Shown: one piece after another, positions 28,664 through 38,051 of the stretch
Layout of the letters: the number at the start of each line of letters is the position of its first letter
Numbering within the stretch: the stretch's first letter is position 1
NCBI GenBank assembly: GCA_031258195.1
Contig: JAIRNF010000020.1
Location: 62,001-126,000, forward strand
Origin: Prevotellaceae bacterium
Lineage (GTDB): Bacteria > Bacteroidota > Bacteroidia > Bacteroidales > UBA932
Direction of reading: 5' to 3'
DNA: 64,000 nt
Made by a program: the position numbers and the translations under genes
Notes under the pieces: model-generated
Seen by the model: the letters and a program-made list of their open reading frames with translations, nothing else
Told to the model about the DNA's origin: nothing
The model's database searches: none

Positions 28664-28683
28664 CCTGCGCTTAAGTTCGCTTG

Positions 28684-29934
28684 ATGAGACAAAATACCAT
28701 TTTTACAAACCCGTTTAATGAGCCGTTCTACCTACAGATTAGACCTAACGGCAACGATTGCAATGCTTACTGCAAATACTGTTGTTATTATGAATCTACC
28801 GAAAAGATATGGGGTGATAAACCGCATATGTCGAGAGGACTTTTAGAGAAAATTATACGAGAGTAAATTAATGCCCGGCCTTCTAAATCGGTTGTTTTTG
28901 TCTGGGAAGGAGGAGTGCCTATGCTAAGCGGGCTGGATTTTTATAAAGATGCTGTTCGTATGCAAAGAAAGCTGACCGAGGACAGGATTATTTTAAATGT
29001 TTTAGAAACGAATGGTTTATTGATTGATGATGTATGGTGTAGGTTTTTTAAAGAAAACAACTTTTTTGTATATGTTTTTTTAGACGGACCCGAGCATTGT
29101 CATGACCGCTATCGCAGCGACAAAAAGAATGGTAAGACATTTTTGCGGGTTATTAACGCCGTTAATCTGCTAAAGAAGCATAGAGTAGATTTTGTAGTTC
29201 AAGTGTCGGTAACACACACAATATTCAGTTAACTATCCGCTCGAGATCTATCGCTTTTTTAAAGATCTGGGCGCACATTTTATTCATTTTCATCCGCTGG
29301 CACATTTGGTGACAAAAGGTGATAGAAAGTTTCAGCCTGTTTTTCCCGAAGATAAAGACAAGGGAGTGTTGGCAGATTGCTCTGTTCCCTCGTTGGCATA
29401 TGGCAAATTTCTTACCGAAATTTTTGATGAATGGGTTCGTAACGATGTTGGCGAATGCTACATTAAGCTGTTTGATGCTACTCTAACGGCTCTTGTAGGG
29501 AAACGATCGTTAGAAATTTGCGAGTTTAGCCGCAGCTGTAGGAATAGGCTGTTGGTAGATTTCGACGGAAGTGTCTACCAGTGCAACCAGCTTGTTGCAC
29601 CAAAATATAGGCTAGGTAATCTTAATGTAGAACCTTTACTAGCAATTGCTCACAGCCCAAGAAGAGCAGAGTTTGCCGATGCTAAGTTAAAGCGTACCTG
29701 CACTACCTGTCGAGATTGCGATATGCTGGCTACTTGTAACGGCTATTGCACACGTTCTCGCTTCGACAATATTGATGGATGCGAACATGACATGGTCATA
29801 CCTACTATTGTGCCGGATTAAAGCACTATTTTAACCATGTAAAACCTTATATGGATTTTATGGCAAACGAACTGAAGAATAATCGTCCACCTGCCAACGT
29901 TATGGAGTTTGCTAAGAGGCTGGATAATAAATAA
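28684..29934 (+). pseudogene. Anaerobic sulfatase-maturating enzyme-like radical SAM/SPASM protein, broken
   Basis: The N-terminus FYLQIRPNGNDCNAYCKYCCY has the CxxxCxxC motif. The expected IREKFINA-like stretch is interrupted by TAA (about 28864), then VVFVWEGGVPMLSGLDFY is the GGEP strand. A frameshift near 29210-29225 leads to NYPLEIYRFFKDLGAHFIHFHPL, and the SPASM part with CEFSRSCRNRLLVDFDGSVYQC and CTTCRDCDMLATCNGYC is readable. A third break near 29819 is followed by HYFNHVKPYMDFM and the natural end. Three lesions in an otherwise complete anSME, which installs formylglycine in sulfatases. If no other copy exists, sulfatases here would stay inactive. Confidence 0.88.
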
Positions 29935-29936
29935 AT

Positions 29937-30003
29937 CGTCATTTCGACCGAAGGGAGAAATCTGTTGACTAGTAGCAGATTTCTCCCTTCGGTCGAAATG
30001 ACG
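29937..30003. repeat. Palindromic intergenic repeat, copy 5
   Basis: Perfect 28-base arms (29937-29964 and 29976-30003) with a short 11-base spacer. Variant ATTTC/GAAAT with CCGAAGG in the tip. Confidence 0.92.
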
Positions 30004-30049
30004 GGTAAAGATTATACTACCCAATCAATTGCAACTTTTCAACAATTAT

Positions 30050-30080
30050 TTTGCTAATCGCCGAATACCCATTAACTTTG
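30050..30080 (+). promoter_or_regulatory. Promoter of dut: -33 TTTG and -7 TAACTTTG
   Basis: TTTG at 30050-30053 and TAACTTTG at 30073-30080 are 19 bases apart, the spacing expected for the primary sigma factor of this phylum. The ATG of dut follows 44 bases later. Confidence 0.6.
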
Positions 30081-30124
30081 AAAGATTATTGCTTTACTAA
30101 ACCGATAAACTCTGTTCCTCACGA

Positions 30125-30559
30125 ATGAAAGTAAGAATTGTAAATAAGTCGCAGTTCGAGTTGCCGCAGTATGCTACGGCGCAGGCAGCAGGTCTCGATC
30201 TTAAAGTTAATACCGATGCGCCAATTACGCTAAAACCGCTTGAGCGCTGCTTTGTACCGACGGGGCTTTTTATAGAGTTACCCGATGGCTATGAAGCGCA
30301 AGTTCGTCCACGTAGCGGGCTGGCTGCCAAAATGGGCATTACAGTTCTTAACTCTCCGGGAACCATTGATCCCGATTATCGTGGCGAGATAAAGGTTATT
30401 CTGGTAAACCTTTCTAACGAAGAAGTTGTTCTCAATCCCGGCGAGCGTGTTGCGCAGCTTATTATTGCTAAATTCGAACGGATAGAGTGGGAGGGCGTAA
30501 GCGAGCTATCGGAGAGCGATAGGGGAGCAGGTGGTTTTGGCTCTACTGGTACAAAATAG
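30125..30559 (+). CDS. dut: dUTP diphosphatase
   Basis: 144 residues, the usual length of the trimeric dUTPase. All five motifs are seen: [46 protein letters not shown], and the glycine-rich C-terminal [10 protein letters not shown] that closes over the substrate. It hydrolyses dUTP to dUMP and keeps uracil out of DNA. First gene of a likely operon with the TPR lipoprotein, the EnvC-like protein and ybeY. Confidence 0.97.
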   Translation: MKVRIVNKSQFELPQYATAQAAGLDLKVNTDAPITLKPLERCFVPTGLFIELPDGYEAQVRPRSGLAAKMGITVLNSPGTIDPDYRGEIKVILVNLSNEEVVLNPGERVAQLIIAKFERIEWEGVSELSESDRGAGGFGSTGTK

Positions 30560-30611
30560 TTGGCATTGATCAGCTATTAGTTATTTTAATTTTTACTTTT
30601 ATCATTAATTG

Positions 30612-32363
30612 ATGTCTGGCATGAACAGATTTATAGTTCTTTTTTCTTTTCTTCTAGTGCTTGCTATGGCAGCTTGTTCTACCGGACATCAGGTTCAATC
30701 ATCTTTGTCGGCTTCTCCTAAAACGGCAGGCGAGTTTTTACTAGAGAAAGATTACTTGTTGGTTGAGGCTGTGAAACATCATGTATTTGGAGATGCTTCC
30801 TCGGCACTGGCTTTGATTAATCAGTCTATCAAGAGAGATTCGTTATGTGCAGCGTGCTACTATCTGCAATCCGATGTTTATGCCGGAGCAGGAATGTACC
30901 GACAGGCACTCGAAGCCATAAATAATGTGCGGGCAATAGACTCTACAAACCAATGGTACACGGTTATGCAGGCTACCATTAACATGCGTATGGGTAACCT
31001 ATCGCAGTCGATAGAGCAGTATGAAGAGGTTACGGATAAACAAGGCTATAACCCTAGCGTATATCTTAATCTTGCTAGCTTGTATGGCGCTAGCGGCGAC
31101 TATACTCAGGCAATGGCAATGGTTGATACGCTTGAAAACTACGAAGGATATAACGAGCGAGTGTCGTTATTGCGCCAGCAGATTTACTATTCGATGGGTT
31201 ATACAGACAGATCATTGGCAGAAGCTATTAAGCTTAACGACTATTCGCCCAATGTTCCTCAGTACATTACTTTAGTGGGCGATGCCTATGCCCGCGAAGG
31301 AGATATTAGAGAAGCTAAAACATATTACAATCAGGCGCTGACAATAGATTCGTTATATCCTCCGGCACAGATTGGGTTGCTAGATGTTTACCGTAAAACA
31401 GAAAGCTACACAGAGTTTTTTGATGAGCTGAAAAAGTTTTGCCTGAGCAAAAGGATAAATCTTGAAGAAAAAGGTCGCTATATGGCAATGGTGGCAAGCG
31501 ATCCGACCTTAGGTAAAGTTGGTATTCCTTGGTTAAATAATATTTTCGAGGAGATGACTTCCGTCTATATTGCCGATTGGGATTTTACCGTTCTTTATAT
31601 TTCTTACCTTGTACAAACCAACCAGATCGAGCATGCGCTTAAGATAATGGAAGGTTATATGGCACAATCAACCGATAAGGATAGCTATGGTGCTCAAGAA
31701 GTTTACCTTTCTTTACTTAATAGTGCGCAAAAATGGGCTTCGCTGGTTTTAAAGGCTGACGAGGTTTTGAATAAAAACAGTAAAGATGTGCAGTTTTATA
31801 TGTATAAGAGCGTTGGACTTTGGCAGCAGAATAAGCTCGGTGAAGCCGTAAAAACCCTTAATGCGGCATTAAAGCATACATCCGATACGGCACAACGATA
31901 TGATATATACGCTCTGATGGGCGATCTTTATCATCTTAACGGAGATAAAAGGAAATCCTACTTAACCTATGAGAAGGCGCTTGAACTGAACCCTAGTGGT
32001 ATAGCCGTACTTAATAACTATGCCTACTATTTGAGCGAAGAAGGAGAACGTCTTGCCGATGCTTTAAGGATGGCTAAAAAAGTTATGGATATAGAGCCTA
32101 ATAATCCTACCTACCTTGATACCTATGGTTGGATTCTTTATAAAATGGAGCTATACAGCGAAGCGAAGAATGTTTTCCGTCAGGCAATGTTGTATGGCGG
32201 GCGTTCGGAGTCGGTGCTGCTCGATCATTATGGCGATGTACTGTTTGCTCTGGAAGAGTACGATACTGCGATACTTTACTATGAGTATGCGTTAGAAGCA
32301 CCCGATTGCGAAAACCCCGAAGAGATAAAAGTTAAGATTGATAAAGCAAAAACGATAAAGTAG
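30612..32363 (+). CDS. TPR-repeat lipoprotein
   Basis: A signal peptide ends at LAMAAC; the ATG at 30612 or the ATG at 30621 (MNRFIVLF) could be used and both keep the signal. The rest is tetratricopeptide repeats: for example AACYYLQSDVYAGAGMYRQALEAINNV, PSVYLNLASLYGASGDY, YALMGDLYHLNGDKRKSYLTYEKALELNP and TYLDTYGWILYKMELYSEAK. Such proteins act as scaffolds at the envelope. It precedes the EnvC-like gene by one base, a conserved order in Bacteroidales, which suggests a joint role in cell-wall maintenance. 583 residues. Confidence 0.87.
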   Translation: MSGMNRFIVLFSFLLVLAMAACSTGHQVQSSLSASPKTAGEFLLEKDYLLVEAVKHHVFGDASSALALINQSIKRDSLCAACYYLQSDVYAGAGMYRQALEAINNVRAIDSTNQWYTVMQATINMRMGNLSQSIEQYEEVTDKQGYNPSVYLNLASLYGASGDYTQAMAMVDTLENYEGYNERVSLLRQQIYYSMGYTDRSLAEAIKLNDYSPNVPQYITLVGDAYAREGDIREAKTYYNQALTIDSLYPPAQIGLLDVYRKTESYTEFFDELKKFCLSKRINLEEKGRYMAMVASDPTLGKVGIPWLNNIFEEMTSVYIADWDFTVLYISYLVQTNQIEHALKIMEGYMAQSTDKDSYGAQEVYLSLLNSAQKWASLVLKADEVLNKNSKDVQFYMYKSVGLWQQNKLGEAVKTLNAALKHTSDTAQRYDIYALMGDLYHLNGDKRKSYLTYEKALELNPSGIAVLNNYAYYLSEEGERLADALRMAKKVMDIEPNNPTYLDTYGWILYKMELYSEAKNVFRQAMLYGGRSESVLLDHYGDVLFALEEYDTAILYYEYALEAPDCENPEEIKVKIDKAKTIK

Positions 32364-32364
32364 A

Positions 32365-33594
32365 ATGTTATTACGTTACACATATAAATTTTTATTAGGC
32401 GGTATATTTTTGCTGCTTGTTTTTCCTGTTTTTTCTCAAACGCTAGATGCTCTGGAATGTAGAAAGAAAACGGCAGAGAAAGAAATTGCATATATCAACT
32501 CTTTGTTAGGAAAAACAGGAAGTAAAAAAGCCTCTAACCTCGAAGAACTTAATCTGCTTCAAGCAAAGATTAACCACAGACGGTATTTGGTAAGGGATGT
32601 AGAGGCTCAGATAGGTATAGTGAATGGAGAAATATCTCAAACCCGAAAGGATATTACTTCGCTTCAAACAGAGCTTAATAGCCTGAAAGATGCTTACGCC
32701 AGCCTAATTTCGGCAATATATACAAAGAGGAGAAACTCAACGTGGCTGATGTATGTATTTGCCAGCGACGATTTATCGCAAGCATATCGATGCCTGAAAT
32801 ATTTCAGATCTTTTGCAGACCTTGCCGTATTTCAGGGAGAGCAGGTAAAGGCTAAAACCGTAGAGTTGGAAGAGAAGCGCAAAGAGTTGGAAGAAAAGCG
32901 TAAAGAGCTTGCCGTTGTTCAGAAAGAGAGGGAAGCGGAGGTAAAAGAGCTTGGTAAAGATGAGGCTAGGCTGAAAGAGCTTCAGAAAGAGCTAGAAAAG
33001 CAAGAAAAAGGCTTGAAGGAATCTTTGAAAAAACAACAGGCAAACATCCGAAGCTTAAATGCCGAAATCGCCCGTCTTGTTAACGCCGAAGTGCGTAAAG
33101 CCAGCGGTAACACTAGTTCTTCAGGCGGGTATAGAGAGTTGCCGGCTGCCGAAAGAGAACTCTCAAATAAGTTCGAAGCTAATCGCGGAAAGCTGCCATG
33201 GCCTCTTAAGCGCGGTACCATTACACTAAAATTCGGTACCAATAAGCATCCTTTGTTTAAGTCGATAACATTTCCGCCTAATAATGGTATTGATATTTCT
33301 ACCGAAGCGGCAAGCGATGTTGTGTCTGTTTTTGCCGGCGAAGTAGTTAGAGTCTTTCCGTTTCAAAGCTATGGAAACTGTGTAATGATAAGGCATGGAG
33401 AGTTTTTTACGCTATACTGTAGGTTAAATGCTATTAAAGTAAAAGTAGGAGATAAAGTGAATACGGGAGATAGCGTTGGAACGCTGGATATTGCCGACAG
33501 CGGAAACTCCCTTCTTCATTTCGAGTTTTGGAAAAGTACGAAAGGCTCTACCGTCCCTCAGAATCCCGAGCTTTGGCTGGCACCCAGAAAGTAA
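32365..33594 (+). CDS. EnvC-like coiled-coil protein with degenerate LytM/M23 domain
   Basis: A signal peptide (to FSQT) precedes about 200 residues of coiled coil in two blocks, including repeated ELEEKRKELEEKRKEL. The C-terminal M23 domain has GIDISTEAASDVVSVFAGEV and a final LLHFEFWK. The HxxxD zinc motif is changed to NGIDI (His to Asn) and the HxH motif reads HFE, so zinc binding should be lost. This matches EnvC/NlpD-type activators that switch on amidases instead of cutting peptidoglycan themselves. 409 residues. It follows the TPR gene by one base and precedes ybeY by four. Confidence 0.9.
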   Translation: MLLRYTYKFLLGGIFLLLVFPVFSQTLDALECRKKTAEKEIAYINSLLGKTGSKKASNLEELNLLQAKINHRRYLVRDVEAQIGIVNGEISQTRKDITSLQTELNSLKDAYASLISAIYTKRRNSTWLMYVFASDDLSQAYRCLKYFRSFADLAVFQGEQVKAKTVELEEKRKELEEKRKELAVVQKEREAEVKELGKDEARLKELQKELEKQEKGLKESLKKQQANIRSLNAEIARLVNAEVRKASGNTSSSGGYRELPAAERELSNKFEANRGKLPWPLKRGTITLKFGTNKHPLFKSITFPPNNGIDISTEAASDVVSVFAGEVVRVFPFQSYGNCVMIRHGEFFTLYCRLNAIKVKVGDKVNTGDSVGTLDIADSGNSLLHFEFWKSTKGSTVPQNPELWLAPRK

Positions 33595-33598
33595 TACA

Positions 33599-34018
33599 AT
33601 GATACGTTTCAATACCGAAGCGGATTTTTCGTTTACGCTTAAAAATAAAATGCTACTTAAGCGGTGGCTTACAGCTGTAGCCGCCGAAGAACAAAAAAGG
33701 GTAGGAGAGTTGAGCTTTATTTTTTGTTCAGACGACTACCTTCTCGATATCAACCGCCGTTTCCTTAACCACGATTATTACACCGATGTTATAACTTTTG
33801 ACTATTCCGAAGATGGTTGTATAGTCGGAGATATTTTTATAAGCATTGATACAGTGAGAGTTAATGCAGAAGAATATCGTCAAGGCTTTGAGAATGAACT
33901 ATACCGGGTTATGGTACACGGAGTGCTCCATTTATGCGAATATAAAGACCATTCAGATACCGAAAAGCAGCTGATGAGAGCAAAGGAAGATTACTACTTG
34001 GCAAAGTTGAAGTTTTGA
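33599..34018 (+). CDS. ybeY: Endoribonuclease YbeY
   Basis: The ATG at 33599 gives a 139-residue protein; earlier starts lie inside the EnvC-like gene. The YbeY hallmarks are FLNHDYYTDVITFDY and VGDIFISIDT, then the zinc site HGVLHLCEYKDH, equivalent to HGxLHLxGYDH (one glycine and one aspartate are replaced, with all three histidines kept). YbeY processes the 3' end of 16S rRNA and takes part in ribosome quality control. Confidence 0.94.
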   Translation: MIRFNTEADFSFTLKNKMLLKRWLTAVAAEEQKRVGELSFIFCSDDYLLDINRRFLNHDYYTDVITFDYSEDGCIVGDIFISIDTVRVNAEEYRQGFENELYRVMVHGVLHLCEYKDHSDTEKQLMRAKEDYYLAKLKF

Positions 34019-34059
34019 AATTATACGTTTCGTTTATAAATCTCATCTCAAATTTTATC

Positions 34060-34222
34060 CGTCATTTCGACCGCAGGGAGAAATCTCCTCATTAAGAGAT
34101 GTTGCCATTATATAATAACTGCTTTTACCTTATATCTGTTTTAGAAAGTTAGAATAAAAGTATGCTGATAATTCAGCATACTTTGTCTTTTCAAAAGATT
34201 TCTTACTACGTTCGAAGTGATG
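34060..34222. repeat. Palindromic intergenic repeat, copy 6, with a degraded right arm
   Basis: The left unit (34060-34086) is intact in the CCGCAGG form. The right unit (34196-34222) still reads agattt...gttcga...tga but has several changes, and the 110-base spacer holds an unrelated hairpin. It looks like an older copy that has been invaded or stretched. Confidence 0.6.
34157..34184 (+). terminator. Hairpin, likely terminator of the dut-ybeY operon
   Basis: A perfect 12-bp stem (34157-34168 with 34173-34184) with loop TAAT, followed by GTCTTTT. Confidence 0.7.
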
Positions 34223-34302
34223 AGGCAATATATTGCAAGCATTCGTGCTTTTACGTTAGTTCTTTTCGTTTAACCTTAGTACAGCTAAACCTTCTTTATA
34301 AC

Positions 34303-34310
34303 TACCTTTG
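34303..34310 (+). promoter_or_regulatory. -7 box for mnmG
   Basis: TACCTTTG matches TAnnTTTG, 21 bases before the mnmG ATG. Confidence 0.5.
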
Positions 34311-34331
34311 CTGTAAGTTTATTTCAAATAG

Positions 34332-36203
34332 ATGATAACCAGCTACGATATAATTGTTGTCGGCGGAGGACATGCCGGCTGTGAAGCGGCAGCGGCTGCT
34401 GCAAATATGGGTTCTACCGTATTACTCGTTACGATGGATATGACAAAGTTTGCATCCATGTCGTGTAATCCCGCTATAGGTGGAATTGCAAAAGGACAAA
34501 TCGTCCGCGAGATAGATGCGCTTGGTGGATATAGCGGCATTGTTACAGATAGAACAAGCATTCAGTTCCGAATGCTTAATCGTTCTAAAGGACCGGCTAT
34601 GTGGAGTCCGCGTGCTCAGTGCGATCGTTTTGAATTTTGCATGGAGTGGCGGAAAATGTTAGAAGCAATTCCAAACCTTTACTTTTGGCAAGATAGCGTT
34701 ACCAGCCTGATTATTGAGGACGGAAAGGCGAGGGGTGTAGAAACAGGTATGGGGGCTAAGTTTTTTTCCGAAGCTGTGATTCTTACTTCTGGAACGTTTA
34801 TGAACGGAAAGATTTTTGTAGGGCGGAATCAGCAGAGTGGGGGGCGTATGGGCGATATGGCTTCGTACGGAATAAGCGAACAGCTGGCTGCTTATAGCTT
34901 CGAGGTCGGACGAATGAAAACCGGAACACCTGCCCGCTTTGATGGTCGAACAATAGATTTTAGTAAACTAACCATTCAGTATGGAGATGAAAATCCTTCG
35001 AAGTTTTCTTTTCTTCCCACCATTTCTCCGGTACAGAATCAAAAGCCATGTTATGTTGTTAACACATCAAAGAAAGTACACGCTATTTTAGAAACCGGAT
35101 TTGATGATTCTCCGCTTTTTACGGGAACAATTAAAGGTATCGGTCCTAGATACTGTCCCAGCATTGAGGATAAGATTAAAACATTTGCGGGAAAAGAGAG
35201 CCATCAGCTGTTTTTAGAACCTGAGGGAAGAGATACTAACGAGTATTACTTAAGTGGATTTTCTTCGTCGCTTCCGTTAGAAGTGCAGCTGACTGCATTA
35301 AGAGAAATAGAAGGTTTTGAAAAATTAGAGATTTTTCGTCCAGGTTATGCTATAGAGTACGACTATTTTCCACCTACCCAACTTTACCATACACTCGAAA
35401 CAAAGCCGATAGAGAATTTGTATTTCGCCGGACAGGTTAACGGTACAACCGGATATGAGGAGGCTGGAGCACAAGGTTTAATGGCAGGGGTAAATGCCCA
35501 TCTTAAGTTAAACCAAAAAGAGCCTTTTGTGCTAAGAAGAGATCAAGCATATATTGGCGTACTTATCGACGATTTGGTTACAAAGGGTGTTGACGAGCCT
35601 TACCGCATGTTCACAAGTCGTGCGGAATATCGTATTCTGCTTCGTCAGGATAATGCAGATATTCGCCTTACCGAGTTCTCCTATTATTTAGGTTTGGCTT
35701 CTCAAGAGCGGTACGATTTAATGAAAGTTAAGCAGCAAGAAGTAGAATCTCTTTTAGCGTTTATAGAGAAAACAAGTATTGCTCCTTCGGATGTCGATAT
35801 CTATTTAGAAAGTATTGGCTCTGCCCCGCTTCGTCAGCAGCGTAAGCTTAAAGAGCTACTTCTTCGCCCCGAAATATCAATAGAGGCTATTGCGGAAATT
35901 TTTCCCCCTTTAAAGAGTTTTCTGTCAACCCTTACATCCCCGCGCGCTGAGCCAATAGAAGAAGCAAATATTTTGACAAACTACTCAGGATATATAGAGA
36001 GAGAGCGTGCGCAGGCGGATAAACTCTCTCGGCTAGAAAAAATAAAAATTCCAGACACGTTCAATTATTCCGGATTAAACATTACAATAGAAGCGCAGCA
36101 AAAACTTTCTAAAATATGCCCCAGAACAATAGGTCAGGCATCCAGAATACCCGGGGTGTCGCCGGCAGACATTTCTGTTCTTTTGATTTCTTTGGGGAGG
36201 TAG
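34332..36203 (+). CDS. mnmG: tRNA uridine-5-carboxymethylaminomethyl modification enzyme MnmG (GidA)
   Basis: 623 residues. The FAD-binding site VVGGGHAGCEAAAAAANMGS opens the protein; MSCNPAIGGIAKGQ, GTFMNGKIFVG, MKTGTPARFDGRTIDFSKL, and the GYAIEYDYFPPTQLYHTLE and GTTGYEEAGAQGLMAGVNA blocks are all as expected. With MnmE it modifies the wobble uridine of several tRNAs. The stop at 36203 is followed by two parS-like palindromes. In many bacteria gidA is close to the origin and to parAB. Confidence 0.98.
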   Translation: MITSYDIIVVGGGHAGCEAAAAAANMGSTVLLVTMDMTKFASMSCNPAIGGIAKGQIVREIDALGGYSGIVTDRTSIQFRMLNRSKGPAMWSPRAQCDRFEFCMEWRKMLEAIPNLYFWQDSVTSLIIEDGKARGVETGMGAKFFSEAVILTSGTFMNGKIFVGRNQQSGGRMGDMASYGISEQLAAYSFEVGRMKTGTPARFDGRTIDFSKLTIQYGDENPSKFSFLPTISPVQNQKPCYVVNTSKKVHAILETGFDDSPLFTGTIKGIGPRYCPSIEDKIKTFAGKESHQLFLEPEGRDTNEYYLSGFSSSLPLEVQLTALREIEGFEKLEIFRPGYAIEYDYFPPTQLYHTLETKPIENLYFAGQVNGTTGYEEAGAQGLMAGVNAHLKLNQKEPFVLRRDQAYIGVLIDDLVTKGVDEPYRMFTSRAEYRILLRQDNADIRLTEFSYYLGLASQERYDLMKVKQQEVESLLAFIEKTSIAPSDVDIYLESIGSAPLRQQRKLKELLLRPEISIEAIAEIFPPLKSFLSTLTSPRAEPIEEANILTNYSGYIERERAQADKLSRLEKIKIPDTFNYSGLNITIEAQQKLSKICPRTIGQASRIPGVSPADISVLLISLGR

Positions 36204-36204
36204 T

Positions 36205-36218
36205 GTTCCACGTGGAAC
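36205..36218. promoter_or_regulatory. parS-like centromere site 1
   Basis: GTTCCACGTGGAAC is a perfect 14-base palindrome starting two bases after the mnmG stop. It matches the core of the chromosomal parS site bound by ParB (consensus TGTTTCACGTGAAACA) with the C/G variant in the arms. Confidence 0.7.
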
Positions 36219-36240
36219 GTGAAGAAACATTCTGCGGTAT

Positions 36241-36256
36241 CGTTCCACGTGGAACG
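36241..36256. promoter_or_regulatory. parS-like centromere site 2
   Basis: CGTTCCACGTGGAACG is a perfect 16-base palindrome, with its centre 37 bases from that of the first site. Two adjacent identical cores make chance very unlikely. Confidence 0.7.
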
Positions 36257-36378
36257 ATGGTTGTTTTTGTGTTAAAAGAATTTTGCAATACCCTGTTTTG
36301 ATCTTAGAAAAATCATCAGAAGGTGTATAAGCGCGATTTTTGTATAAGTATAGGTGTTTTAAATATAATAATTTTGTT

Positions 36379-38031
36379 ATGGCTGGTATAGGCGCAAGCG
36401 AGTCCATGCGGCTCTCTGGTTATATTGCAGATGTAGAGTCTGGCATGTTTTTTCAAGGTAAAATCTCTATAAAGGGCGGGAAAATAGAAAAAATAGAGCG
36501 TTGCGAAGTAGAAAACCCTCAGTATATACTGCCGGGGCTGGTCGATTCGCATGTACACATAGAGAGTTCTATGCTAACGCCGTCGGAGTTTGCTCGGGTG
36601 GCGGTTCGGAATGGTGTGGTTGCCGTTGTTGCCGACCCTCACGAAATAGCCAATGTGATGGGGGTAGAAGGTGTTCGTTTTATGATGGACAACGCCGATC
36701 AAGCCAAGCTAAAATTTTATTGGGGAGTGCCATCTTGCGTTCCGGCAGCACCCTTTGATATTTCTGGGGCAATACTTGGAGCAAGCGAAGTTGGAGAACT
36801 GTTGTCCGACCCGCGGGCAACACATCTTGGGGAGATGATGAACTTCCCTGGAGTGGTTAGTAACGATCCCGAGGTCTTGGCGAAAATAGAGAAAGCAAAG
36901 CAACTGGATAAACCTGTAGATGGTCATGCTCCGGGACTTGCAGGAGAAGACCTGAAGAAGTATGTTGCCAGCGGAATCTCTACCGATCATGAGGCGATAG
37001 ATATTTGCGAAGCGGAAGAGAAGCTTCATCTAGGAATGAAGATTCTGATCCGAGAGGGTAGTGCCGCCAAAAATTTCGAGAATCTATACCCCTTGGTTAA
37101 TCAATATCCATCGCAGGTAATGTTTTGTACCGATGACTGTCACCCCGACGATTTGCTAAAAGGCACTATCAACCTCTTGGTAAAACGGGGTGTGAAAAAG
37201 GGTCTGGATTTTTTCAACCTTATAAAGGCTGCATCAATAAATCCGGTTAAGCATTATAATCTGGGTGTGGGACAACTAAGGGTGGGAGAGCCGGCGGATT
37301 TTATTGTAGTAGATAACCCCGATGATTTTAATATACGACAAACCTATATAAACGGAGAGCAGGTTTACTCGTCGGAAGAGGATATTGTTTTACCAACGGT
37401 AAAAGTAAATCCGATAAATAATTTTAAGGCAAAACAAATAAATACGAAGAGTTTAGAAGTTGTTGCTAAAGGTGGAAAAAAGATCAGGGTAATGGAAGTA
37501 ATAGATAAAGAAATCTACACGAAACTGCTTGAAGTTGAACTTACCGTTGCCGATGGAAAGGTTGTGCCGGATTTGGACAAGGATATTCTAAAAATCGTTG
37601 TGGTTAATAGGTACGAACCAACCCTTCCTGTTGTTGGTTTTGTAAAAGGAACAGGTATAACGTACGGTGCTATTTGCAGCAGCGTTGCTCACGATAGTCA
37701 TAATATTATAGCTATTGGTGCCGATGATAGCTCTTTAGTCGAAGTGATAAATGAAATCATAGAAGCTAAAGGTGGTATAGGCGTACATAACGGAAAAGCT
37801 ACCGAGATTTTTCCATTGCCAATTGCTGGTATAATGTCCACCGAAATAGCAGAAGCCGCCGCCGCAGCCTACGAATATCTACAAGAGAAGGCTAAAAGGT
37901 TGGGAACAACGCTTACCGCTCCGTTTATGATAATGGCTTTCTTGGCTCTAATTGTTATACCCGAGCTGAAAATAGCGGCAGGCGGTTTGTTTGATGTTAC
38001 AAAATTTCAACCTGTAGATTTATTTGTATAG
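36379..38031 (+). CDS. ade: Adenine deaminase
   Basis: 550 residues from the ATG at 36379. A TAATTTTG box at 36369-36376 sits so close that the ATG at 36406 (MRLSGYIADVESG) may be the true start. The amidohydrolase metal site is LPGLVDSHVHIESSMLTP; ADPHEIANVMGVEGV, DGHAPGL, GISTDHE and FCTDDCHPDDLL follow as in the AdeC family. The C-terminal domain has VVGFVKGTGITYGAI. It converts adenine to hypoxanthine in purine salvage. Confidence 0.95.
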   Translation: MAGIGASESMRLSGYIADVESGMFFQGKISIKGGKIEKIERCEVENPQYILPGLVDSHVHIESSMLTPSEFARVAVRNGVVAVVADPHEIANVMGVEGVRFMMDNADQAKLKFYWGVPSCVPAAPFDISGAILGASEVGELLSDPRATHLGEMMNFPGVVSNDPEVLAKIEKAKQLDKPVDGHAPGLAGEDLKKYVASGISTDHEAIDICEAEEKLHLGMKILIREGSAAKNFENLYPLVNQYPSQVMFCTDDCHPDDLLKGTINLLVKRGVKKGLDFFNLIKAASINPVKHYNLGVGQLRVGEPADFIVVDNPDDFNIRQTYINGEQVYSSEEDIVLPTVKVNPINNFKAKQINTKSLEVVAKGGKKIRVMEVIDKEIYTKLLEVELTVADGKVVPDLDKDILKIVVVNRYEPTLPVVGFVKGTGITYGAICSSVAHDSHNIIAIGADDSSLVEVINEIIEAKGGIGVHNGKATEIFPLPIAGIMSTEIAEAAAAAYEYLQEKAKRLGTTLTAPFMIMAFLALIVIPELKIAAGGLFDVTKFQPVDLFV

Positions 38032-38051
38032 TAGTTAGCTATATTTGCTAA

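Noticed and set aside
36116..36301. A plus-strand frame over the end of mnmG and the CACGTG palindromes
   Set aside because: Its residues are an artefact of translating the palindromes and mnmG in another frame.
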